Positions 20,646 to 31,962 of a DNA stretch of 64,000 bases are shown here, in pieces. The notes beneath the pieces were generated by a model. That model worked only from the letters and a program-made list of their open reading frames with translations. It was not told where the DNA came from and ran no database searches. Position 1 is the stretch's first letter. The number at the start of each line of letters is the position of its first letter. The DNA lies in NCBI GenBank assembly GCA_031763025.1, contig JASSKH010000001.1, positions 22,445,840 to 22,509,839 on the forward strand, given 5' to 3'. This DNA comes from Macrocystis pyrifera. Lineage: Eukaryota > Sar > Phaeophyceae > Laminariales > Laminariaceae. The position numbers and the translations under genes are program-made.

Positions 20646-23600
20646 GGAGAAGAAGAACGCCTGTGGGAAGCGGAGGAGCAGAAGTGCTTGGCCATCGCGG
20701 AGAACACTCGACGAGCGAAGGTAGGTGGGGAAGATACTTAGAAGTCAGAATACAGCTATCAATAGGCAGAAAGGCAGGCAGACAGACAGGTAGACAAACA
20801 GGCGGACGTATGATACAGACAGATACATATATACTTGATATATACATAGACAAAGATAAGCAGACAGACAGACGGGCCGGCAAACATGCACAAGATACAA
20901 TGGCAGACAGGCAGACAGGCAGGCAGTCATACCGGTAACTAGATACTGGTGGATGCCAGATACATGCAATAGGGTGGAGACGGGAAGGGGTCGCCAGCTT
21001 AGGGTCGATCTTAGCGAGAACAGTTTTTTTTAGTTTTTTTTTTCAGTATTTTTCCGAAGTTTCGGTATTTGTCGGTATTTTCCTATAGGAAAATACCCAT
21101 ATTTCGGGAAAATACTGAAAAAAAACTGAAAAACACTCCTCGTTAAGATCGACGCTTACTCTTAAAACATACCTGGTACGAGGCACCAGATACAGTTGGC
21201 TTTCCTGAATGGTAAAGCAGAGGCTACAGTCCAATGTAGGGCGGTGGAGCGAGAGACTAGGGGGGGGGGGAGGGTGTACTCGATATCATGCATGGCCGTA
21301 GTCGTATGACCATATACCCTCGCATCCCTACAATGCCGGGACGGAGCACGTCGGATTTTCACCGACTAGACAGACATTGCTTGCTCCAAGCGCGAAGGAA
21401 GCGCCGTAAGGTGTTCGGCGATTCGTTCGAAGGGTGAGCTGCATCCTAAGAACCGTTTGTGAAACGGGCTTGCAGATGGACGACAGCTTCAAGAAGTTCA
21501 TTTATTTTCCGGTGTGGCCACGAGACAGCATTGGAAGTACTATAAACATACGTAACTGCCTTGTGGGTGCCTTACCATAAACCATACGTGATACGATCAT
21601 CCCCCCTGTGCCGAGTAAAGGTTCTCCACCCCGCACAAATGACTTATACCTCGATTGCCAGCTGTGACCGATCGCCAAACAAACAAAAAAAACGGTACCC
21701 TGGTCGTCTAGCTCACGCAGTGAGTGGCATGTTTCACAGTTTTGTTGCCAACCGACGCCAACCCAGCGGGCGATGGGGGGGGTCGGATGGTATACTGTCG
21801 CTTGTGTTCATGTATTTTCGCTGCCCAGTCCACTTGTCCAGCACACCGCAAAGATTCCTGTTGTCCCTTCTACTACTGGAAAAATAAAATCCACACTAGT
21901 TCCAAGTAATTTGTCCCGGAAAACGTGGGTACAGTAGTAAACCCCAGGCATACAGCAGGAGTTGTGAGTTGTCGAGGCTTTTTCCCAAGAAGTTTGCAGG
22001 TCGAGAACCGCCCGTTTCATAGGTGGGTCCATGCTGCTCACGCCCCCGTTGTCTACACGAAACCGCCGTTCAACGGCGCATGCATGTGCGCTGCCTGACA
22101 CTACGTACTCCCCGGGGGTTGGCCAACTGTTGAATCATTAGGCGAATCTTGAGAGTTTCGACAAAAAAATGAGGGATGGACGCTTGCGACGGTCGGGGAA
22201 TGAGGAGCTGCGGCCCCTCCTGGAGTCGATAGGCGCGGGCGCAGATGGGGGGCGCGAGGAGGAGAAAGGGGAGGAGTCGGAGGGCGTGGGAACGGCAAAG
22301 CGGGTGCGTGTTGGATGTGCCGTCCGTGTTTGATGTGGTGGCGTTGTGCCATGGTGCATGTTCGGTATTACGGGGGACCATAGTAAATAGGACCTACGGC
22401 AAGCACCAAAACCTATATATTTACCTATTTTTACTCTCGGTATTTCGTCCTATTTTACTACTGTGGTCCCCCGTGTTGTTGTCGCGGTGTCGTGATGTTT
22501 TGGTGCTGCGGTGTTCCGGTGTTGATATTATTTGTTTTGTTTGTTGTAGTGCCTTGTGTTGTTACTAGTGAACACGAAGAAGTTGTTTGGGTTTGTCTGG
22601 TTGTTTCTTGTCGCCCCTTCGTCGTTGTCGTGCCTTGCTGTTGATTGGCACGAAGAAACTGTTCGGGGTTCTCGGGTTGTTTTGTTGTTGGCCCGACGCG
22701 TGGAGGGATTCCCCCCTCGCGAGGTGCCTTCGTTAGTCAGTACTGGTATGCCATTTACACAGTAGGAGAACGGTCTTTTTGGGGCGCTGGAAGGTATTTT
22801 TTTGTCTTTAATATACCGGTTTTAGGGTTGGGGGCGGTCAGTCAAGGGGTCAAACCGCGGTATTACACTAGTTTTAGTGTAGGGGGAAGTCATGCAAGGA
22901 GTCAAACCGCGGTATTATACTGATTTTAGTGTAGGGGGAAGTCATGCAAGGGGTCGAAACGCGGTCTTATACTAATTTTAGTGTGGGGGTGGTCAGTCAA
23001 GGGGTCAAACCGCGGTCTTATACTAGGTTTAGTGTATGGGGCGGTCAGTCTAGGGGTCAAACCGCGGTATTATATTAGTTTTCGTGTCGTGGCGGTCAGT
23101 CAAACGGTCAAACCGCGGTATGATACTAATTGTGGTGTGGGAAGCGGGCAGTCAAGGTGTCAAACCGCGGTCTTCTTTGAAGGACATGTATGCTTGTGAC
23201 GAGAGTTGGATGCGCCCTTTTGTCGGGCAACGGATGCGCGTCGTACAGAGCGATGCCCTTGTGGTATCATTGAGGAAAACCACAGCAGCAACCACCGGAA
23301 TTGGAGGAACGGCCAACCCCAAAGCGAGCAACCACCAGCATTGTCTAAGCGCCCACGCCGCGAGCGACCACACACTATCTGATCGGCCCTTGCGTACCGT
23401 ACCGTGCCTTCTCTGCGCTTTGTTTTCTTGTATTCACCGCGTGGCTCAGGTGAGCGACCAGCTCTTGGTGTCGACGAACGACATGCTTCTTAACGCGGGC
23501 GCCATCGGCCGGTGCCTGCAGGAGATGGGAGCCGTCGTCGCGGATGTAAGAAACTGCCTGTGCGATGCTTGGGATACCCGTATTTCGTCCTTGTGTTGGA

Positions 23601-24169
23601 TTCGATGCGTCTCTTCGGCGGCATACTACCGCTGTTGCCCCCCCCCCCCCCGAACTCCTCACGATCCCACGTGGTGTTGCAGCTTTTTTCGACTCGAGGG
23701 ACGCAGGAGCGGTTTGTCCATGGACACCAACACATCTGTTGGGGTACTAGTCTTTATGAAGGCGCCAAGGCCTGTGTGACCGTAGTGCACTTCGTATTAG
23801 GCCGGAACATACTGCATTGGTACACAGTAATCATATACCAAATGTTGTGTGTAAATATTCGAGAATACCTGGTACATGGTTTTTATGGGGCCATCGTGGG
23901 TTCTGTGTGCTACATATTACTACATATGCCCCTCCGTAGTATCGTTGGTGTCGTAGGGAGGCAGCGTATATTTTGCCAACCGACCACTCAAAGGCTCTCG
24001 TCGACTAACTCTGTTTCCTCTCGGGGCAACGATCCCTCGTCCTCTTGGTTGTGTCGTACAGGGGCAGGAGACCAAGGACAGGCTCGTGCGGGTCTTCCGG
24101 AAGCACACCCTCAAGAACTACCCCAACGTCAACGACCCGAAGGCGGGCATTGCGGCGATGCTCAAGTGA
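20646..24169 (+). CDS. 3' end of a multi-exon gene; three phase-0 exons and a stop, short helical protein tail
   Basis: Three exons join cleanly in phase 0. 20646-20720 starts after CAG, contains EERLWEAEEQKCLAIAENTR and ends before GTAGGT. 23450-23545 contains LLVSTNDMLLNAGAIGRCLQ and ends before GTAAGA. 24062-24169 contains ETKDRLVRVFRKHTLKNYPN and ends in AAMLK with TGA at 24167-24169. Together they give 92 residues, mostly charged or hydrophobic helix, without a domain I recognise. Upstream candidates are a coiled-coil exon at 20049 and Cys-rich LIM-like exons at 16839 and 19036, so the whole could be a LIM-like/coiled-coil protein. Consistent phases and good splice sites support the three exons. 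The product is not identified. Confidence 0.6.
20760..20935 (+). repeat. (GACA)n/(GGCA)n microsatellite in the intron after 20720
   Basis: Imperfect repeats of GACA, GGCA and ATACATA run to 20935. The rest of this intron holds a hairpin element (21001), a family G copy (21250), a family M1 MITE (22369) and a minisatellite (22815). Confidence 0.8.
21001..21155. mobile_element. Small hairpin element with terminal inverted repeats
   Basis: AGGGTCGATCTTAGCGAG at the left pairs with CTCGTTAAGATCGACGCT at the right. Inside, CAGTATTTTTCC and GGGAAAATACTG are also inverted. The centre is TATTTTCCTATAGGAAAATA, a perfect palindrome. The whole 155 bp can fold back. Confidence 0.75.
21250..21775 (+). 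repeat. Family G repeat, full copy 2
   Basis: It runs from a G-tract with GTGTACTCGATATCATGCAT to GTTGCCAACCGACGCCAACC, in the same order as copy 1. It includes a GGCATGTTTCACAG box absent from copy 1 but present in copy 3 (39385). It is intronic in the 20646-24169 gene. Confidence 0.8.
21893..21945. repeat. Relic of the 59428-59530 MITE
   Basis: TTCCAAGTAATTTGTCCC followed by GGTACAGTAGTAAACCCC matches the right half of the palindromic element at 59428-59530. Confidence 0.4.
22369..22474. mobile_element. MITE family M1, full copy
   Basis: TACGGGGGACCATAGTAAAT at the left, and TTACTACTGTGGTCCCCCGT at the right as its inverted partner. The centre is AAACCTATATATTTACC. It is intronic in the plus-strand gene. 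Confidence 0.75.
22815..23170 (+). repeat. Minisatellite, six to seven units of about 56 bp
   Basis: The core is GGTCAGTCAAGGGGTCAAAC followed by CGCGGTATTATACTAGTTTT and AGTGTAGGGG. Units begin near 22846, 22888, 22945, 22993, 23041, 23093 and 23147, with small length differences. A lone inverted unit is at about 30487-30545, and a degenerate one is near 13863. Confidence 0.85.
23838..23943. repeat. Dispersed small repeat, partner at 27245-27365
   Basis: Both copies contain TTGTGTGTAAA, a GGCCATCGTGGGTTCTG or GGTCCATCGTGGGTTCTG box, and TTACTACATATGCCC followed by CCGTA. In the 27245 copy, ACGTAGTAATTAGAACC and GGGTTCTGATTACTCGT form inverted arms, so a MITE origin is likely. Confidence 0.5.
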
Positions 24170-24289
24170 ATGGACTATGAGACGCATCCCGTGGCACGGT
24201 CACCGCCTGCCAGCGACCAGTTGCGCCGCGTCCGGTTGTCTGCGTCGAGCTCTCCCACCGGCGCCGTGCTCGTTGTTTTTTGTCAGGGT

Positions 24290-24460
24290 TCTTCACGGGT
24301 CATGACCCGGCCCGCGGGTCGGGTCGAAAACTTTTGAAATATCACGGGTCGGGTCGGGTCGGACTGGGTCTTGTCAGGAGTTTTTTTTAATTCTCAGGGG
24401 TCGGGTCGGGTCACCCTTGCCCGACCCAACCCGACCTGACGCGCGAGGCTTGACCCGACC
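24290..24460 (+). repeat. (GGGTC)n/(GACCC)n inverted pentamer tract
   Basis: GGGTCGGGTCG-type repeats at 24312-24415 are followed by CCCGACCCAACCCGACC-type repeats at 24418-24465. The two can pair, or the G-rich strand could form a quadruplex. It lies about 130 bp after the stop of the plus-strand gene. From here to 27602 I see only short unsupported ORFs, G-runs and small repeats. Confidence 0.7.
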
Positions 24461-25548
24461 CGTGAACTGCCCTGCTTTTTTGTGTTCGTTTTTGTCCCAC
24501 CGCTCGCTTGCCGAGGCCCCCGCTGCCTCTATGTTTGGTTCCATCTCTCTCTCTGGGTGTCTCGCCGCTTGCGTTAGTGACTTTTTTTTTGTTGGGGGGC
24601 GTGTGGCGGGATTCGGGAAGGGGGGGGGGGGGGGGGGTTCCATCCTTTTCTTCCGCAAAAAACTTACCTCGTCAGTATTCCACGTAGAGTTTCCCTCCCC
24701 ATCACATTGATGCCGTTCTACTGTAGAGGGGTTATATCCCTATTCTTCTGCGAAGAAAGCGAAATGTCCTATACAAATTCCACGTAGGTTGTCCCCAAAA
24801 ACCGTGTATGGGATTCCGAATGGGTTAGCGTGGTTCTCTCGGGAGGGTGGTTCCGAGGGTGGGACCCGCTCGGGTTGACCTGCGTACGTACCGCGCGCGA
24901 CACACGGAAACGTTGCCGATAGTGTGCAGAGTGTCTGTCGTCTCTAGAGTACCACTCTGTCCCGAAATAAAACGACCCTTTTTTACTAATATCAATGTGC
25001 AAAAGGTTCTTGTATCACGGGACAGAGGGGTAGGTCGGTCGCATGCGCACGTGTTGTGCGTGAGATGGGTGTGAGCCGCCGTTGTGGTGGAGGTGGATGG
25101 GCAGACCTCCGGAGGGTGTCTGAATTCGCGTGGAACAGCGCCCGCTGTGCTTTACGTACGGCGCAGGCGGCGCGATGGGCGACGGGGGGGGGGGGGTGCG
25201 GGTTCGAGCATTTTTTTTTTTTGTTGCGAGGGAGTTGGCTGTTTTTTTGTGCGAAGACTGAGGGTCATGCATGCGAAGGTAGAGGGGGGGTATTTTACCT
25301 AACGTTTGTTGTCAGGTTCCGCCTATATAACACGAGGAACTCTGTGCGATCACCCAAAAACCGAGTTTGCGAATAAAAAAATTGCCGCACAATCCGAGGA
25401 ACAATCCGAAGATGAATCCGAGAAACAATCCCGTCGGCTAGACATCAAACGAATATAATTATAGAGCACAACAGCAGGGGTTGCGAACGATAGTGGTGGA
25501 GGAGCCCCGTCCGCCTTACATTGTTGAGCCGTGAAGTGTGATACCCCC

Positions 25549-25710
25549 TCTGCCGCACTGTAGAGGCAAGGCTCGAGAATGGCGTCGGGGCGTTTTGTGC
25601 GCGGTGAGAAGCGGGGGTAGGTGGGGGACAAGCTACCGCATTGTAGAGGCATGACTCGTGAATGATGTCCGGCGTTTTTGTGCGCGGTTGGAAGCGGGTT
25701 TTGGGGTGTG
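25549..25710 (+). repeat. Tandem duplication, two units of about 83 bp
   Basis: GCCGCACTGTAGAGGCAAGG at 25551 and ACCGCATTGTAGAGGCATGA at 25634 head two units. Both continue with GGCGTTTTTGTGCGCGGT-like and GAAGCGGG boxes. Divergence is moderate. Confidence 0.65.
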
Positions 25711-27244
25711 GGACGCGGACAGCTGTTGGGTCGGGCGGTCGTCGGATATTCGCTGCTATTGCTCTGTTTGTTGCTTAGTACGGTCTGGTGATATTTATGT
25801 TGTCGTTGTTGTGGTCGCGGCTTGGTGTCGTGTGCTCTGCGTCGTTGATCCTGGCGATACTGCTACATTCGTTTCATGCCTAGTAATTAGAGATATAACC
25901 GTGTATTGTCTGTGCAGAAGTTGCTGTAGCTCAACCGACGCACGTACGACAGTTGTTTTGTTTGTGTTTTTGTGTGTGTGTATACCCTCTCCGGGCGGGG
26001 TGGCTTGTTTCTGCCTTCCGTATTAAGTATTTTTTTTATGCGGCGGGCGTGCTTCTCCTTGTTCCCAGCGCCACAGTCGTAGCGACGAGGGTAGCTTTGC
26101 GAAGCAGCAGTGTTCAAGTGTCATGCCAGATACCAGGTATACAGCGGTAGTAGTGGCAGAGGTATATGACGGTATTTGTACGAGAAGCAAGAAGAGTAGG
26201 TTGCTCGTACGTAAGTTGAGGGTCACATTGCTTGGCACCTTCCGGGACCTCAGAGCGAAAAAACGTGACGAATATAAAATGACGCTTATCTGGGGCGGAC
26301 GCCCCGGGCTGGCTTCTCTCTTGTGTGGTAGTGGTGTGGAGTACACAACGACGTGCGTTGGCGCCTCGGGTCTACACGGAACGGAGTGATACACCTTTGG
26401 CCGGTGACCTTGAACTTGTGTATAATGAGGCGGTATAATCTAGAGGAAGGGGGCCTCGTATAGCCTTATTACTTTTGCGTACCCTGGCTGAGCTATCTCG
26501 CTCGGCATCTTCTCCCACCTCGCAGCCACTATCAGCCCTCAATTGCCGACGGGGAAATTATGTCTTGAGGGTCGATCCTCATGTCATTTAAAGCCGATTT
26601 GGACATATTATTTTGCATCTTGAACGTAGGGTTTATATATATATATGTATTCTCTTCCTTTTCTCTTGTTGAACTTGACATTCGATGCTCTACCACAAGC
26701 AACTGGTTGCGGCATGTGTAAATAAGTGCAATACAGCAGAAGTAGTAGTCGACATTCATTTTTTCAACAAACAGCACAAAGCACAGCACAAGCACCCAAG
26801 CTACCAGGCACATCCCAAATATCGAGGACACGAGTCTTTCCTGCAACACTTGAGCTCTTCTTGGCATTTGCAAGTCGCCCATTGGCACCAAGTCGTGAGC
26901 GTCCTTTGCCCTCTGTTTGCTCCACACTTTTCTATACCTGCTTCCTTGAGCGATCGCAGCCGACGGCGTAAAAGCCGCCCGCGGGGCGCAGCCTTGCACA
27001 TACTGACAGCATCAGAACGAAACAGCGAGGGTTTTATCATAGGTTGGGGGACGATACTTTCGATGTCGGACCCCAGCCCAAGGAGGTACCTCTCTGGTCG
27101 GAAATATAATACCCGTTTGGAACTCTTGTGGCAATACCGCACGGGGATTGCATTTTCGGACAGAGCGGTAGGGTTGTGCGACACGCGCCTAGCACTACCT
27201 GCCCTATACTGCACGCTCGCACTGTACCAGTACTTATGGGGGAA

Positions 27245-27365
27245 CGTAGTAATTAGAACCAGATATTGTGTGTAAACATGAGGGGATACATTATTTTTGG
27301 GTCCATCGTGGGTTCTGATTACTCGTACTATGTATTACTGTTACTACATATGCCCACCCGTAATC
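27245..27365. repeat. Dispersed small repeat, partner at 23838-23943
   Basis: GTAGTAATTAGAACCAGATA opens the copy and TACTACATATGCCCACCCGT closes it. The copy contains inverted arms around TTATTTTTGG. The remainder of 25.7-27.6 kb has no gene I can support. Confidence 0.5.
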
Positions 27366-27602
27366 GTATACCTGGTACTTTGTATGATAAGACCGCAGTG
27401 CTTGTTGTACTAACGCAAAACTACAATCAAGTAAAAATGGTAAATTCTTAATTAATCTGGGAAAATATTCGTTCTCAAGTCTAGCCGTATCTTACCCAAG
27501 AGCAGCTCGTGCTACCAAGACTGCTGCCGAAGCACATACATACCCGTCTGGGCATGATGTTTTTGTACACAGTAAAATGGCCACCTGAACAGAACGACAC
27601 GA

Positions 27603-29234
27603 TCACACCGTGGGCGGGGGTGGTTCTACACCATCCGCACCCCGCGAAGCCAACACTCCTCCCTCCTCGTTAGACTTCGCAAAGGCTGAAATGGCTAGGT
27701 TATAGGTGACAACATTCCGAGCAATCCCTACCGTCGGCATCTCCCCGAGGAGACCCACCGCCTCCTCCCACCGACCCCCCTTGCCGCACGCCTCGATCGC
27801 TGAGCTGTAGCTGATCACGTCAGGGGCTACCCCCATCGCCGACATCTCCCTAAGAACAACCAGAGCTTCTCTCCACCGCCCGGCCTTCGCGCACGCGTCG
27901 ATGGCCGAGTTGAAGCTGATCGCATCGGGGGCAACCCCCAGGGTCGCCATTTCTCGGAGAAGCCGCAGGGCCATCTTCCAGTTGCCTCCTCTTCCGCACG
28001 CCTCGATGGCGGCGCTGTAGCTGATAGCGTTCGGGGCTACCCCCCGCTCGGCCATCTCGCGGAGAACAGCCAGAGCTTCTTCCCACCGTCCCCCTTTCCC
28101 GCAGGCGCCGATAGTGGAGCTGTAGCTGACGATGTTGGGGGTTATTCCACGCGCCGACATCTCTCGGAGGAGGTCAAGCGCTTCCTCCCAGCGGTCCCCG
28201 TTCCCACACGCCGTGATAGCCGAGCTGTAGCTGACGACGTCGGCGTTTAACCCCACCGTCGGCATTTGCCTCAGGAGACCCACGGCTATCTCCCACTGAC
28301 CGCCCTTTCCGCAAGCCGCAATGGCCGAGTTACAGCTGATGACGTCCGGGGTTACGCCCTGCAAGGACATGTCTCTGAGGAGGCCGACGGCGGCCTTGCA
28401 CTGACCCTCTCTCGCGCACGCCTGGATGGCGAAGTTGTAGCTGATTACGTCCGGGGCTATCCCCACCCCTGACATCTCGCGCAGGAGAAGCATCGCCTGT
28501 TCCCACTTCCCCGTCTCCTTGCACGCGTTGATGGCAGAATTGTAGCTGATCACGTCGGGAGCAACCTTTTGCGTCGTCGACATCTCCTTCAGCAGACCCA
28601 ACGCCTCCTCCACCCGACCCCCCTTCCCGCACGCTTCTATCGCGGAGTTGTAGCTGATGACATTGGGGACTATCCCGAGAGTCGACATCTCTCCCAGGAG
28701 ACCCACCGCCTTCTCCCACTGAGCTCCCTTCCCGCACGCCTCTATAGCCGAGCTGAAGCTGATGATATCGGGGGCCACCCCAAGCCCGGACATCTCCCTG
28801 AGCAGCGTGAGGGCCATTTCCCACTGCCGCTCTTTGGAGCAAGCGGCGATGGCGGAATTGTAGCTGATAACGTTAGGGGTAATCCCGAGGGGGGGCATTT
28901 CTCTGAGGAGCTCCACGGCCATTTTCCACTGCCCCCCCCTCGCGCACGCGGCTATCGCGGAGCTGTAGCTGATGACATTCAGCGGCACCCCGCGTGCGGG
29001 CATCTCCCGGAGGAGATCGACGGCCTTCTCCCACTGCCTCCCTTTCCCGCATGCAGCGATGGCCGAGGTATACGCCGCCCCATCGAGACGCACGTTCGCT
29101 CTCTTCATCTTCTCCAGGGTGCTCAAAGCGCCCCTCCAGTCCCCCACCTTCCCGGCCGCACGCAGCGTCTCCTTGAGCGAGGACGCAGACTCCCCACCCT
29201 CTCCGTCGGCCGGAGCCCTACGTTTCACCCCCAA
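27603..29234 (-). CDS. Pentatricopeptide repeat (PPR) protein, 14 P-type repeats, N-terminus incomplete
   Basis: The minus-strand frame encodes 14 consecutive repeats, all of 35 residues except one of 36. Each is built on W-E-x-A-x-x-L-L-R-E-M, then G-[VI]-x-P-[ND]-[VA]-I-S-Y-x-S-A-I-x-A-C-G-K-G. They cover residues of about 31 to 523 of the open frame, ending in a short Pro-rich tail and stop at 27605-27603. P-type PPR proteins bind single-stranded RNA in mitochondria or plastids, guiding RNA processing, stability or translation. No DYW or E domain follows. No ATG occurs before repeat 1. The first in-frame ATG (29108) lies inside it. The frame stays open upstream to about 29582 with an Arg/Ala/Ser-rich leader suited to an organelle transit peptide, so the true start is probably in an upstream exon. 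Family call sure; target organelle inferred. Confidence 0.9.
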   Translation of the reverse strand: MGVKRRAPADGEGGESASSLKETLRAAGKVGDWRGALSTLEKMKRANVRLDGAAYTSAIAACGKGRQWEKAVDLLREMPARGVPLNVISYSSAIAACARGGQWKMAVELLREMPPLGITPNVISYNSAIAACSKERQWEMALTLLREMSGLGVAPDIISFSSAIEACGKGAQWEKAVGLLGEMSTLGIVPNVISYNSAIEACGKGGRVEEALGLLKEMSTTQKVAPDVISYNSAINACKETGKWEQAMLLLREMSGVGIAPDVISYNFAIQACAREGQCKAAVGLLRDMSLQGVTPDVISCNSAIAACGKGGQWEIAVGLLRQMPTVGLNADVVSYSSAITACGNGDRWEEALDLLREMSARGITPNIVSYSSTIGACGKGGRWEEALAVLREMAERGVAPNAISYSAAIEACGRGGNWKMALRLLREMATLGVAPDAISFNSAIDACAKAGRWREALVVLREMSAMGVAPDVISYSSAIEACGKGGRWEEAVGLLGEMPTVGIARNVVTYNLAISAFAKSNEEGGVLASRGADGVEPPPPTV

Positions 29235-29999
29235 CCTGCGGTTCGAAGGGGGTGCCGATTGGTCTGCCGCCCTCCGTGGGTCACCTCCGAGACCATCGGT
29301 ACCGCCCGCCGCCTCGGCTTCTGGAGATACGGCTCCAAGTCCGGGCGGCGCCCCGGCTGCACGCGACGCTGCTAATGCTAACGCGCGGTCTCTTGCGAAT
29401 CGAGTACGGCAACACGATCGAGAGGCCTGGAAGAGCCCGCCCTCGGCGGGGGGGGCGGGGCTGCGGGTCGGGGTCGCGTAGGATGCAGCAGCTTCCCGAG
29501 GGGTGTTGCGACCGGCGTTTGCTGAGAGTGGAACGTGGGGCAGTCGTGTGAGGGGACGGGGGAGACTGTTAATAGTGTGTTTTTACGGCGGTATAGAGCT
29601 AGGCCTTGGGGTAGAGGGTAAGAGCTGTAAACAGAGTGTCTCGTGAGGGTAATAGCATCGGTGTGATGCAGGTATATGTCATACGCGTGGCTGCGATGCG
29701 AGATATCTATATATGTACGGGCATACGCACACGTTTTAGGAAGAACAGTGGCGGCGTCTTTGTTTGTGGCAGGCTCGTTGTACTTCGTTTTGGGGTTGGT
29801 AAGTTTGTTCATGGGTGCTTATTTTTGTTAGTGTTTTGTGGCACAAATGACAAGTCTGTTTTTAGTCGTCCAGCGGCACGCCGAGCAGCCGCCACCTGCG
29901 GCACCATAGTCGACGCATGGCACGGGTATCAATCTGAAAAACGAGGGATAAGGTATAGACAGCACATGGTAGGTACTAAGGCCCTTCACTATCGGAGAG

Positions 30000-30235
30000 T
30001 TTTTTTTTTTCCAGAATTACCAGAATTTCATTTTTTTGCTTTTGCGCAATTCTATCATTTTCCAAACTTTCCAGTTTTTTTTTCCAAATATGTGAAAGCT
30101 ACGGAAGCGTTCCTGATATTTTTCCCTCTGTTGGAAATTCACAAATTGTGACAGAACGCCTCCGTATCTCGATACAAAATTCACAAATCTGGAAATTCTG
30201 GAAATTCTGGAAACAACGGTCTCCCATAAAAATGG
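30000..30235. mobile_element. Hairpin (foldback) element, about 235 bp
   Basis: GGAGAGTTTTTTTTTTTCCA with AGAATTACCAGAATTTC at the left pairs with AAATTCTGGAAATTCTGG and AACAACGGTCTCC at the right. In the middle GCTACGGAAGCGTTCCTG pairs with CAGAACGCCTCCGTATC. No ORF. From 29583 to 34047 I found no gene apart from weak GC-rich ORFs near 30.7 kb. Confidence 0.55.
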
Positions 30236-31780
30236 CCCCAAGGGAACCGAGCGTTCGACAGGGCAGCTACGCGGCTACGCAAAAGGCGCATGTTTCAGAG
30301 TCGAGACGGACACTACTACAGTAGCAGACCTGCCGAGTTTCCTATAATAATAAAGCTCTAGCCTAGCTCTACAGCCCGCAGCAGTTGGTAGAAGCCTGTC
30401 TTGCCGCATAGCAGTAGACTGCTCGGAAGAAAGTGTTGCCGTCCACGTATTTGCTGCTATTTATATCCCAAAACATACTTCAACTCGGAAAAGGCCGCGT
30501 TTTGACCCCTTGATCAACCGCCCACCCCCACTAGAACTAGTGTGTTGAGGCCCAAAGAGGCCTTGACTAGCACAAAAAGTCCGGTCTCCTATCTATTTAC
30601 GTACGTACAAAATACTGTGTGGTGCTGCTGTAGATACTGCTAATTAGTCAAATACACCGCATTTTGCATCTTTGTGTGATACCTGCTGCTTGCCCGCTGA
30701 ACCCATTTCCTCCACGGGCAGAGCACGCCAGCACCAGTGCCACCAGGACGCACTCGGGCGAAGAAGCCATCGATCCTCCTGGCTCTCGTTGGAGATCAAA
30801 GCCAGCTGCCAGTCCCACACCGTCGACAGGAGCTCCTCTGAGCCCTGTGAGGCCGCTCAAGCTGACCGCAGAAACAAACGGTCGGCAGTTGGCAAGCGAC
30901 GGAGCGGCGGGATGTCGCAAGTTGCCGTTCAGTATTCCTGAGCTATGAAACATACCAGGTACTTCAGTAGTGCCGGCCCTTTCATAATACAATACGCAAG
31001 TAAAGCACAAGAACGCAAGCCTGGGAATTTGTTGACCCCCCTTCCACCGGCTGGCCTGGGGCCGAATCACCACGGCCACAAGACTGCTTGGCAGCAAGAG
31101 GTGTGAGAAAGTGCAACAACAAAAAGTGCCTGATTTCAGGTTTCTTGTGGTGTGCACATGTTGCCCGCTGCAGTTCCGTGTCCCGTGAACAAAAGCGGCA
31201 ATATCGTACGAGGAAAGCTACTCGCATGAAAGGGCGGTACCAGGTACGCATATGGTGGTTTTTGAAGGCGAAGATGCAGATACCCTGAAACAAGAACTCT
31301 CTTGGCATGACACACACACCCGGGTACGCAAGTACAGCAGCAGTAACCCTCTACGCTGCTACGGTACCCGCGCGTCCAGTGTACAGCACGTCAGCGAACA
31401 TCAAAACAAATCAATATCAGTACCAGGTGCCAGGAATGCATCAAAACAGAGCGAAACAGGACGCTGGATACAACAGCCTTTGCGTAAGCTCGACATCATC
31501 CGCGTTTATGACGCAACACTGAACACCTTCACCGCATGGAGTCACCTCTGTTGGAGCAGTGGCGCCCACACGTCCGGAGTTACAGCAGCGCGAACAGAGG
31601 TAGGAGACGACACAGCAGCTAAGGGGATATTTAAAATGAGACCCCTGCACAAAACGCACACGCAAGACATTGAAACCCCATTTTACAGGCGGGGGTGCTC
31701 GGGGTGACATGTTAAAAAAATAAAAAATCAACTGACCTCGGATCATGAAGATCATTCTCCCTATGTAGTTCCGCGCCTGC

Positions 31781-31962
31781 CTAGGATGTGAGAGGTTGTG
31801 CAGGATCTGCATAGTACAAATCTGACTGGAGAAACATGTGCTAGATCACGTATATTACCGGTTTACGACTCCCACCCAGTGACGTGAGCAAGATACAAAT
31901 CAGGGATCTATCTGCCCAGAAAGATGTACACCATGGCAAGTGGGAATCGATGATCTGCGCGA
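31781..31962. mobile_element. GATC-rich MITE family M2, diverged partial copy
   Basis: It shares GAGAGGTTGTGCAGGATCTG, CATAGTACA, AACATGTGCTAGATCA, ATCTATCTGCCCAGAAAGAT and AAGTGGGAATCGATGATCTG with the copies at 40894, 42752 and 47186. The terminal TCGGACAG boxes are lost. Confidence 0.55.

Noticed and set aside
22815-23170. CRISPR array
   Set aside because: Units are contiguous and similar throughout, without unique spacers; it is a eukaryotic minisatellite.
30664-30948. GC-rich open frame with Pro/Ser-rich product, possible exon
   Set aside because: Both strands are open, no domain is visible, and no convincing splice partners were found.
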